In this document: positions 1 through 3,778 of the stretch, piece after piece | Layout: each line of letters begins with the position of its first letter | Numbering within the stretch: the first letter of the stretch is position 1 | Assembly: GCA_030613445.1 (NCBI GenBank) | Contig: JAUWLY010000194.1 | Location: forward strand, 1-5,934 | Origin: Candidatus Stahliibacteriota bacterium | GTDB lineage: Bacteria; Hydrothermota; Tepidihabitantia; SM23-42 | Length of the DNA stretch: 5,934 bases | Reading direction: 5' to 3' | Position numbers and translations under genes: made by a program | The notes under the pieces: model-generated | Told to the model about the DNA's origin: nothing | The model's input: the letters and a program-made list of their open reading frames with translations, nothing else | Databases searched by the model: none

Positions 1-630
1 GTAATTACTGTTGACGATGTACTCGATGTTATTACGGAAGAGGCTAGTGAGGACATCTACCGTTTCGGTGCAGCTGGTGTCACCGAGGCATACCTGAGCG
101 CCAACCCGTTTCACCTTGCCCGGAAACGAGTTATCTGGCTCATCATCCTTGCCTTGGCCGGCTTTATTTCAGGCAGTGTTTTGGAACATTACTCTTTCCT
201 GCTTTCAAATATCGTCACTTTGAGTTTCTTCATCCCTATATTGATGAACACAAGCGGCAGTGCTGGCACGCAGACCGCGACTGTCGTAATCCGAAGTCTT
301 GCTACCGGTGAAATAGCCTTGGCAGATATATGGCGCGTTATCCGAAAGGAATTCTTCATCGGCGTCCTCATGGGTATTGTGGCGGGGGCAATAACTGCAT
401 TACGCGCTATCGTGTTCCAGGGTGATATTATGCTTGGCTACACGGTTGCTATAGCCATGATCATCGCGATCATTATCGCCACGTCACTTGGTGGCATACT
501 ACCAATAATATTCAAGAAATTAGGTGTGGATCCAGCTTTGATGTCTGGTCCTTTGATTGCTACGATACTTGATACAACAACCCTGCTCATATATTTTAAC
601 GTAACAATGCTTCTTTTGTGGAATATTTGA
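1..630 (+). CDS. mgtE: MgtE-family magnesium transporter, C-terminal part (5' end outside window)
   Basis: The reading frame is open from base 1 and gives 209 residues before TGA at 628-630. In MgtE proteins a cytosolic N domain and CBS pair sense Mg2+ and gate a five-helix dimeric channel in the inner membrane. The first residues (VITVDDVLDVI, then EEASEDIYRF) match the end of the CBS region and the start of the connecting helix. Hydrophobic segments begin at about residue 44 and continue to the C terminus, consistent with the full membrane domain. The NTSGSAGTQTATVVIR stretch (residues 83-97) is the conserved loop between helices 2 and 3. In DPALMSGPLIATILD (177-191), D191 aligns with the pore aspartate D432 of Thermus MgtE. 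A TTG at 154 is internal and not the start, because homology continues upstream of it. The stop overlaps the cutA start, so the two genes are probably co-transcribed. Specificity for Mg2+ rather than Co2+ or another divalent ion is inferred from the family. Confidence 0.95.
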   Translation, partial: VITVDDVLDVITEEASEDIYRFGAAGVTEAYLSANPFHLARKRVIWLIILALAGFISGSVLEHYSFLLSNIVTLSFFIPILMNTSGSAGTQTATVVIRSLATGEIALADIWRVIRKEFFIGVLMGIVAGAITALRAIVFQGDIMLGYTVAIAMIIAIIIATSLGGILPIIFKKLGVDPALMSGPLIATILDTTTLLIYFNVTMLLLWNI

Positions 631-953
631 TGGTTCAACCCAGCAAATATATTGTTATTTATACGACATTTCCTGACCAGAAGATTGCCAAAGATCTGAT
701 AAATCGTTTGATCGATATGAAATTGGCAGCTTGCGGCAATATTTTTGAACTTATTTCAATATACAGATGGCAAGGCAAGGTCGAAGAAACACAAGAATAT
801 GGTGTGTTTATTAAGACAAAAGAAGAGAATTATGGGAAAGTTGAAGATTACCTAATAAATAGTCATCCCTATGAAGTACCCGAAATAATTTCTTGGAATA
901 TTGAAAAAGGGTTCAAACCATATTTGCAGTGGATTAGTGAAGAAACAAACTAA
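630..953 (+). CDS. cutA: CutA-like divalent cation tolerance protein
   Basis: This encodes 107 residues, close to the usual length of about 105-115 for this small trimeric cytosolic family. E. coli mutants link the family to copper and other divalent metal tolerance, but its molecular role remains unclear. Family signatures visible here are YIVIYTTFPD near the N terminus, KLAACGNI (31-38, with the conserved C35), IYRWQGKVEE (44-53), FIKTK (60-64) and the hallmark HPYEVPEI (79-86), followed by YLQWI. I chose ATG at 630 because it forms a TGATG junction with the mgtE stop and puts the first beta strand at the normal distance. A GTG at 618 in the same frame would add four residues and cannot be excluded. 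No clear Shine-Dalgarno sequence precedes either start, so translation probably depends on ribosomes finishing mgtE. The pairing of two divalent-metal proteins suggests a shared metal-homeostasis role. Confidence 0.95.
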   Translation: MVQPSKYIVIYTTFPDQKIAKDLINRLIDMKLAACGNIFELISIYRWQGKVEETQEYGVFIKTKEENYGKVEDYLINSHPYEVPEIISWNIEKGFKPYLQWISEETN

Positions 954-957
954 GGGC

Positions 958-963
958 GGAGGG
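958..963 (+). promoter_or_regulatory. strong Shine-Dalgarno-like GGAGGG after cutA
   Basis: This purine run lies 4 bases before ATG 968 and 7 before ATG 971. It is the main reason for listing the small ORF at 968-1054. It could also be chance in a purine-rich stretch. Confidence 0.3.
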
Positions 964-967
964 AGAT

Positions 968-1054
968 ATGATGCTAAGCATGGAAGGGATACTTCGTATG
1001 GAAATGAGTGTTTCACACTGGAATGGATTCTTCGAATGGAATCATTTGAAATGA
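968..1054 (+). CDS. possible small ORF (28 codons) with strong ribosome binding site
   Basis: Fourteen bases after the cutA stop, GGAGGG (958-963) precedes two adjacent ATG codons at 968 and 971. The frame runs 28 codons to TGA at 1052-1054. The peptide starts MMLSMEGILRMEM and is rich in Met and aromatic residues near its end (HWNGFFEWN). I recognise no family. The Shine-Dalgarno match is better than that of most genes in the window. Against it, the ORF contains both copies of an imperfect repeat offset by 38 bases, so the copies are read in different frames, which points to structure-driven rather than coding constraint. It may be a chance ORF, a small peptide expressed with cutA, or a relic. 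Confidence 0.2.
   Translation: MMLSMEGILRMEMSVSHWNGFFEWNHLK
981..1041. repeat. imperfect 23-bp direct repeat, each copy with a small hairpin
   Basis: Copies at 981-1003 and 1019-1041 match at 20 of 23 positions, 38 bases apart. Each contains a 4-bp stem with a TTC loop: ATAC-TTC-GTAT at 989-999 and ATTC-TTC-GAAT at 1027-1037. Two of the three differences (991/1029 and 997/1035) fall on the same base pair, turning A:T into T:A, so pairing is kept. Confidence 0.55.
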
Positions 1055-1073
1055 AGGGAATTAAAACTGTTCC

Positions 1074-1086
1074 AGCACGCAGTGCT
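1074..1086. repeat. small perfect inverted repeat
   Basis: AGCAC and GTGCT flank a GCA loop. No T-run follows on either strand, so it is not a standard intrinsic terminator. It lies in the convergent spacer between cutA and rpsN. Confidence 0.4.
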
Positions 1087-1110
1087 AACTTCCAGCGTCA
1101 GCTCCTTTCC

Positions 1111-1131
1111 ATCCCGAGCAAGTCGAGGGAT
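1111..1131. repeat. imperfect inverted repeat
   Basis: ATCC(CGA) at the left pairs with (TCG)..GGAT at the right with a two-base bulge, giving about seven base pairs around a GCAAG loop. No T-run is adjacent. It could form a weak transcript-end structure or be a fragment of a dispersed intergenic repeat. Confidence 0.35.
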
Positions 1132-1157
1132 CTCTTCCAATCCGTTAGGATTCAAAG

Positions 1158-1269
1158 GTTCCAATAGCTTAGTTACTCAATAACTGATTTACTTGATTAC
1201 TTAGTAACTGTATTGTTATAGTGTAAACACCCAGGATCAAGGTATTGTTTGGAATTTGGCTATTGGAAC
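1158..1269. repeat. 11-bp perfect inverted repeat enclosing a repeat-rich 90-bp interior
   Basis: GTTCCAATAGC at 1158-1168 is the exact reverse complement of GCTATTGGAAC at 1259-1269. Neither arm extends further and I see no target-site duplication outside. The interior carries most of the octamer array. The right arm overlaps the TTGG heptamer array. It could be a small non-autonomous element, a long-range hairpin, or a by-product of the repeats. Confidence 0.45.
1163..1210. repeat. degenerate 8-bp tandem array, six units
   Basis: Six successive octamers start at 1163, 1171, 1179, 1187, 1195 and 1203, with consensus RNTWACTK (for example GATTACTT and AGTAACTG). Positions 3 and 5-7 are nearly invariant (T, then ACT; one unit has GCT). 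Because TTACT and AGTAA are complementary, the array contains local dyads, such as AGTTA/TAACT at 1171-1185 and TTACT/AGTAA at 1197-1207. Confidence 0.6.
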
Positions 1270-1276
1270 TTGGAGC
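1249..1276. repeat. degenerate 7-bp tandem array, TTGGNNN x4
   Basis: TTGG recurs at exactly 7-base intervals (1249, 1256, 1263, 1270). Three of the four units read TTGGA followed by AT, AC or GC, and one reads TTGGCTA. The array stops 15 bases before the rpsN stop codon. Confidence 0.5.
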
Positions 1277-1291
1277 TTCGCCGAAGGCGCT
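1274..1291 (-). terminator. weak hairpin just after rpsN, possible 3' end
   Basis: Immediately after the rpsN stop on the - strand, CGCC-TTC-GGCG (1279-1289) forms a 4-bp GC stem, extendable by two pairs (1274-1275 with 1290-1291) across a three-base bulge. No T-run follows, so this is at best a non-canonical or Rho-assisted end, or an RNA 3'-stabilising structure. Confidence 0.3.
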
Positions 1292-1477
1292 TTACCAGGT
1301 TGCTTTTCTTACGCCTGGGATCTCACCTTCAAGGGCGAGTTGGCGAAAGCAAATGCGGCAAAGACCAAATCTACGATAATAACTCCTTGCCCTTCCGCAT
1401 CTGAAACAGCGGTTATAGCGTCTTGTTGAAAATTTTGGCTTCTTCTTTGCTTTATTGATCAAACATAACTTGGCCAT
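1292..1477 (-). CDS. rpsN: 30S ribosomal protein S14, zinc-binding type Z
   Basis: The product has 61 residues, the normal length for the short S14 form, and binds 16S rRNA in the 30S head near the A and P sites. The zinc site is complete: C24 and C27 (CFRC), C40 and C43 (CRIC), spaced CXXC-X12-CXXC. The C terminus GEIPGVRKATW is the conserved rRNA-contacting tail. ATG at 1477 is preceded by AAAGGA a few bases upstream, and the gene starts 12 bases after the rplE stop. It is the last gene of the operon here. Most bacteria continue with rpsH, rplF, rplR, rpsE and onward, but none of these follows. Zinc dependence makes this form a candidate for exchange with a zinc-free paralogue under zinc limitation in some bacteria; no such paralogue is in the window. 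Confidence 0.98.
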   Translation of the reverse strand: MAKLCLINKAKKKPKFSTRRYNRCFRCGRARSYYRRFGLCRICFRQLALEGEIPGVRKATW

Positions 1478-1489
1478 ACTTATCCTTTG

Positions 1490-2062
1490 CTATTCTTTTC
1501 TTGTGAGAGGCATACCTAAGCCCTCGAGCAGAGCGGTTGCATCTTCGTCCTTTTTTGCAGATGTGACGATTGCGATGTCCATGCCAAAAACTTTCTTGAC
1601 CTTGTCATACTCGATTTCGGGAAAAATGGTTTGTTCGGTTAACCCTAAGTTATAACAACCTCGACCATCAAATGAATCGCGGGAAAAACCACGGAAGTCA
1701 CGAATTCTTGGTGCGGCTACGTTGATGAAACGATCAAAGAACTCCCACATACGTCCACCCCTTAGGGTGATCTTTAGACCGATTACCATACCTTTACGTA
1801 TTTTAAAATTAGAGATTGGTTTTTTTGCCCGGGTGGCAACCGGCACCTGTCCGGCAATCTTGGCTAAATCAGAGCTGATTATTGCAAGTACCTTCTGGTC
1901 ATTGACAGCTTCACCGACCCCAACATTGATGACTATTTTTTTGAGTTCAGGTACTTCGTACAGATTTGCGTAGCCCAGCTGTTTTTGCAACGTTTTTCTC
2001 AGCTGCAGTTTATAGTACGACTTCAGTCTAGGTGTGTATTTTGCATCACCTTTCTTACTCAA
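1490..2062 (-). CDS. rplE: 50S ribosomal protein L5 (TTG start)
   Basis: The 190-residue protein is slightly longer than the usual 178-185 because of a basic N-terminal stretch. L5 binds 5S rRNA in the central protuberance and contacts S13 and P-site tRNA. Family landmarks are RLKSYYKLQLRKTL near the N terminus, VPELKKIVINVGVGEA (37-52), RAKKPISNFKIRKG (78-91), GLKITLRGGRMWEF (95-108) and PRIRDFRG. The start is TTG at 2062: an in-frame TAA sits directly before it, no in-frame ATG occurs until residue 92, and GGAGA lies just upstream. The start overlaps the end of rplX by 8 bases, so translation is likely coupled. In E. coli the spc repressor S8 acts on the mRNA at the start of this gene. I did not model that structure here, and the S8 gene is not adjacent. 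Confidence 0.97.
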   Translation of the reverse strand: MSKKGDAKYTPRLKSYYKLQLRKTLQKQLGYANLYEVPELKKIVINVGVGEAVNDQKVLAIISSDLAKIAGQVPVATRAKKPISNFKIRKGMVIGLKITLRGGRMWEFFDRFINVAAPRIRDFRGFSRDSFDGRGCYNLGLTEQTIFPEIEYDKVKKVFGMDIAIVTSAKKDEDATALLEGLGMPLTRKE

Positions 2063-2405
2063 TTATCTCCCCACATTTCTTGCATATTCTTGTTTTTTTA
2101 TCTTCTATCTTTTCTTTTCTGATTTTTGTTTTCTTACCGCATTTTGCACAAATAAGCACTAGATTTGCTATATGAATGGGTGCTGGTACCGTGACGATCC
2201 CAGAGGGTTTTGTTTGCGAACGCGCCCGTTGATGTTTCTTGACGAGATTGATGCCTTCGATGATTGCCTGTTGTTTTCTTGCAATGACCTCGAGCACCCT
2301 GCCGCGCCTTCCCTTTTCTTCACCAGTATTAATCTCAACAAGATCATTTTTCTTAATATGAAACTTCACCCGTGTTTGTTTCTTTTCCTTTTTCTGCTTT
2401 ATCAT
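2055..2405 (-). CDS. rplX: 50S ribosomal protein L24 with zinc-ribbon tail
   Basis: The 116-residue protein is an early 23S rRNA assembly initiator sited near the exit tunnel. A KOW-type RNA-binding segment (KKNDLVEINTGEEKGRRGRV, 18-37) is followed by the conserved GINLVKKH (51-58) and PIHIANL (76-82). The C-terminal half holds four cysteines in two CXXC pairs (C86/C89 and C108/C111), predicted to bind zinc; some lineages such as Bacillus lack them. ATG at 2405 gives a Lys-rich extension of about 12 residues before VKFHIKKND, where the family usually begins. A GTG at 2367-2369 is an alternative start but has no upstream Shine-Dalgarno sequence. The only good ribosome binding site for ATG 2405 is GGAG in the tandem repeat between rplN and this gene. 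The stop overlaps rplE. Confidence 0.96.
   Translation of the reverse strand: MIKQKKEKKQTRVKFHIKKNDLVEINTGEEKGRRGRVLEVIARKQQAIIEGINLVKKHQRARSQTKPSGIVTVPAPIHIANLVLICAKCGKKTKIRKEKIEDKKTRICKKCGEIIE
2066..2070 (-). promoter_or_regulatory. Shine-Dalgarno GGAGA deciding the rplE TTG start
   Basis: GGAGA lies inside the last codons of rplX and three bases before TTG 2062. Together with the in-frame TAA at 2063-2065 it fixes TTG as the rplE start. The spacing is short, so termination-coupled initiation probably helps. Confidence 0.65.
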
Positions 2406-2440
2406 GCTACTGCTTACTCCTTACTGCCTACTGTCTACTA
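2406..2440. repeat. degenerate 7-bp tandem array filling the rplN-rplX gap
   Basis: Five heptamers start at 2406, 2413, 2420, 2427 and 2434, with + strand consensus YYTACTG (CTTACTG and CCTACTG are typical). On the - strand, the sense strand here, the unit reads CAGTARG. The TACT core (positions 3-6) is present in every unit. The array makes up 35 of the 38 bases between the two genes. Confidence 0.7.
2417..2420 (-). promoter_or_regulatory. rplX ribosome binding site located inside a tandem repeat
   Basis: GGAG ends 11 bases before the rplX ATG, a little further than usual. It is created by one variant unit of the 7-bp array (GAGTAAG in place of CAGTARG, on the - strand). Confidence 0.5.
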
Positions 2441-2443
2441 TCA

Positions 2444-2812
2444 TTAAACTACTTCGCTCGCCAATGACATTATTTTGGTGAAACCTTTGTCTCGCAGTTC
2501 TCGTGCAACCGGGCCAAAAACCCGTGTACCTCTAGGCTCGCGCTGATCATTGATTAAAACGCACGCATTATCATCAAACCTTACATACGAACCATCAAGT
2601 CTCCGCTTTTCCTTTTTGGTTCTAACGATCACGGCCTTACCTTTATCGCCTTTCTTAACTGGGGCATTGGGTAAAGCATCTTTAATTGTAACGTTTATTA
2701 CGTCGCCGATCGTTCCATATCTTCTTTTCGACCCGCCAGCTACTCGTATGCACATAGCGACGCGGGCACCAGTGTTGTCACAGACCGTTAATCTTGAATA
2801 TATTTGAATCAT
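2444..2812 (-). CDS. rplN: 50S ribosomal protein L14
   Basis: The 122-residue protein is exactly the standard length. L14 lies at the subunit interface, pairs with L19, and is the docking site of the silencing factor RsfS. The sequence is recognisable throughout: MIQIYSRLTVCDNTGAR at the start, IRVAGGSKRRYGTIGDVI (22-39), the VKKGDKGKAVIVRTKK strand (52-67), RFDDNACVLIN (78-88), PRGTRVFGPVARELR (93-107) and the C-terminal FTKIMSLASEVV. The ATG at 2812 matches the family start. Its Shine-Dalgarno signal is poor (GAGA about 7 bases upstream). It is separated from rpsQ by 67 bases, the largest gap in the operon, at the point where the E. coli spc operon begins. Confidence 0.98.
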   Translation of the reverse strand: MIQIYSRLTVCDNTGARVAMCIRVAGGSKRRYGTIGDVINVTIKDALPNAPVKKGDKGKAVIVRTKKEKRRLDGSYVRFDDNACVLINDQREPRGTRVFGPVARELRDKGFTKIMSLASEVV

Positions 2813-2834
2813 GCTAGTTCTCGTTCGGGGTCAG

Positions 2835-2874
2835 CGATTTTTCTGTATGTTTTGCGAAAATCATAGAGATATCG
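2835..2874 (-). promoter_or_regulatory. imperfect 40-base dyad with a -10-like box in the rpsQ-rplN gap
   Basis: The ends (CGAT/ATCG) pair, and about 15 of 18 possible arm positions counted with gaps and one G-T pair can be arranged as an interrupted AT-rich stem around a CGCA loop. TATGAT at 2860-2865 on the - strand is one base off the -10 consensus, but the hexamer 17 bases upstream (ATGCAA) is a poor -35. A promoter or control structure for the rplN part is possible and unproven. Confidence 0.25.
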
Positions 2875-2879
2875 GTAAT

Positions 2880-3113
2880 TCATTGCATCTTCCTAACTAC
2901 CCGCCATCGTTTCATTTTGGCGAGCGGGCGCGTCGATTCGATCATGACCTTTTCACCGACTTTGCACTCATTTTTCTCGTCATGGACATAGACCTTAGTG
3001 CTTTTTCGAACATACTTTTTGTAGAGCGGGTGCTTGATATAATAACTGACTTTGACGACAACGGTCTTATTTGGTTTATCGCTGACTATCACACCAACTT
3101 TTCTTCGGCGCAT
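2880..3113 (-). CDS. rpsQ: 30S ribosomal protein S17
   Basis: The 77-residue product is a primary 16S rRNA binder of the 5' domain with an OB fold. Landmarks are RRKVGVIVSDKPNKTVVVKV (3-22), KHPLYKKYVRKSTKVYVHDE (30-49) and the motif KVGEKVMIESTRPLAKMKRWRVV (54-76, broken here only by description), in which GEKV and the RPL-K-KRW run are the family core. I take ATG at 3113, not an in-frame ATG at 3182, because homology begins with RRKVGV, AAAGGAAA lies just upstream, and the start sits one base after the rpmC stop. The longer form would read 23 extra residues out of frame through the end of rpmC. It is slightly shorter at the N terminus than E. coli S17 (84 residues). Confidence 0.97.
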   Translation of the reverse strand: MRRRKVGVIVSDKPNKTVVVKVSYYIKHPLYKKYVRKSTKVYVHDEKNECKVGEKVMIESTRPLAKMKRWRVVRKMQ

Positions 3114-3114
3114 T

Positions 3115-3360
3115 TTACTTTCCTTTCTTTGACTTTTGCTTTGGTTTCTTTGCCTCGAGGAGTTTTCTAGTACCCATTTCATCCTCGCGCAAGATAGTCT
3201 TGATACGAGCTATAGACCGGCGCAAAGTCCTTAGCCTCAGGGGATTGGGTATTTCTTGTGCACCACGGCGCAGGTTCAAGTTGAAGATATCTTTATGATG
3301 GCCATTGAGCAAGTCGTTAAGTTCTTCCCGAGTTTTCTCTCTTAGCTCAAAAACCTTCAT
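3115..3360 (-). CDS. rpmC: 50S ribosomal protein L29
   Basis: The 81-residue protein is two long helices at the rim of the exit tunnel, next to L23, where trigger factor and SRP dock. The sequence shows MKVFELREKTREELNDLL (1-18), LNLRRGAQEIPNPLRLR (28-44) and the conserved RRSIARIKTILRE (46-58). It is longer than the usual 60-70 residues because of a Lys-rich tail (EAKKPKQKSKKGK). ATG at 3360 is chosen over ATG at 3387 because MKV.ELR is the family start and GGGGGA lies six bases upstream. The start overlaps the last codons and stop of rplP by 14 bases. The short basic tail may be a lineage feature. Confidence 0.96.
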   Translation of the reverse strand: MKVFELREKTREELNDLLNGHHKDIFNLNLRRGAQEIPNPLRLRTLRRSIARIKTILREDEMGTRKLLEAKKPKQKSKKGK

Positions 3361-3778
3361 ATTTAATCCCCCGTTCCCGTTGTGCAAATCTTGTTTTTAT
3401 CGGCAATTTGTTCGACGCAAGTCTAAGAAGGTATCGTGCATCCTGTTCATTCATACCGGCAAGTTCATATATGATGCGGCCTGGTTTCACAACACTGACC
3501 CAGTACTCTGGTGCACCTTTCCCTTTGCCCATTCTCGTTTCCGCTGGTTTCTTGGTGATTGGTTTATTGGGGAATATCCTGAGCCACATCTTGCCGCCTT
3601 TTTTCATAGAGTGAGAGATAGCGACTCTTGATGCTTCGATTTGTCGAGCAGTTATCCATGCCGGCTGCAGCGCGATCAAGCCGTAATCACCAAAGGCAAT
3701 TGTATTTCCTCGGGTCGCTTTTCCCTTCATGCGTCCTCTTTGCTGTTTTCTGTATTTTATCTTCTTCGGCTCGAGCAT
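3347..3778 (-). CDS. rplP: 50S ribosomal protein L16
   Basis: The 143-residue protein is near the usual 136-144. L16 is added late in 50S assembly and positions A-site tRNA near the peptidyl transferase centre. Recognisable parts are MLEPKKIKYRKQQRGRMKG (1-19), FGDYGLIAL (29-37), ARQIEASRVAISHSMKKGGK (44-63), WLRIFPNKPITKKPAETRMG (65-84) with the MGKGKG loop at 83-88, and PGRIIYELAG (99-108). R82 before the loop corresponds to E. coli R81, hydroxylated there by YcfD; whether that happens here is unknown. ATG at 3778 is chosen over the in-frame ATG at 3805 because MLEPK is the family start and it forms a TAATG junction with the rpsC stop. AAGGGG lies further upstream, so translational coupling is likely. 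Confidence 0.97.
   Translation of the reverse strand: MLEPKKIKYRKQQRGRMKGKATRGNTIAFGDYGLIALQPAWITARQIEASRVAISHSMKKGGKMWLRIFPNKPITKKPAETRMGKGKGAPEYWVSVVKPGRIIYELAGMNEQDARYLLRLASNKLPIKTRFAQRERGIKYEGF
3367..3372 (-). promoter_or_regulatory. Shine-Dalgarno GGGGGA deciding the rpmC start
   Basis: This G-rich site lies six bases before ATG 3360, inside the end of rplP. It supports the shorter L29 start over the upstream ATG at 3387. Confidence 0.6.

Noticed and set aside
189..638. Two - strand frames opposite mgtE
   Set aside because: They lie antisense to well-conserved MgtE membrane helices, and the hydrophobic content mirrors the sense codons.
901..1167. 88-codon + strand frame overlapping the cutA end
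   Set aside because: It starts inside cutA in another frame, resembles no family I know, and its part beyond cutA is made of repeats and hairpins.
1193..1221. Promoter-like TTGATT, 17 bases, TTATAG on the + strand
   Set aside because: It falls within AT-rich repeat sequence and would drive only antisense RNA through rpsN. No gene follows on that strand, so chance is the simpler explanation.
1163..1276. Possible CRISPR-like or iteron-like array
   Set aside because: Units are 7-8 bp, directly adjacent and degenerate with no spacers; no cas or replication genes are present.
954..1291. tRNA, riboswitch or other known structured RNA
   Set aside because: No cloverleaf, CCA end or riboswitch core could be recognised on either strand; only short isolated hairpins are visible.
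2811..3170. 119-codon + strand frame opposite rpsQ and the rplN-rpsQ gap
   Set aside because: It is antisense to a clear S17 gene and shows no recognisable protein features. The same holds for other + strand frames between 1455 and 5600.
3361..3387. Upstream in-frame ATGs as starts of rpmC (3387), rplP (3805) and rpsQ (3182)
   Set aside because: Each would add residues without homology and ignores well-placed Shine-Dalgarno or stop-start junctions at the downstream ATG.
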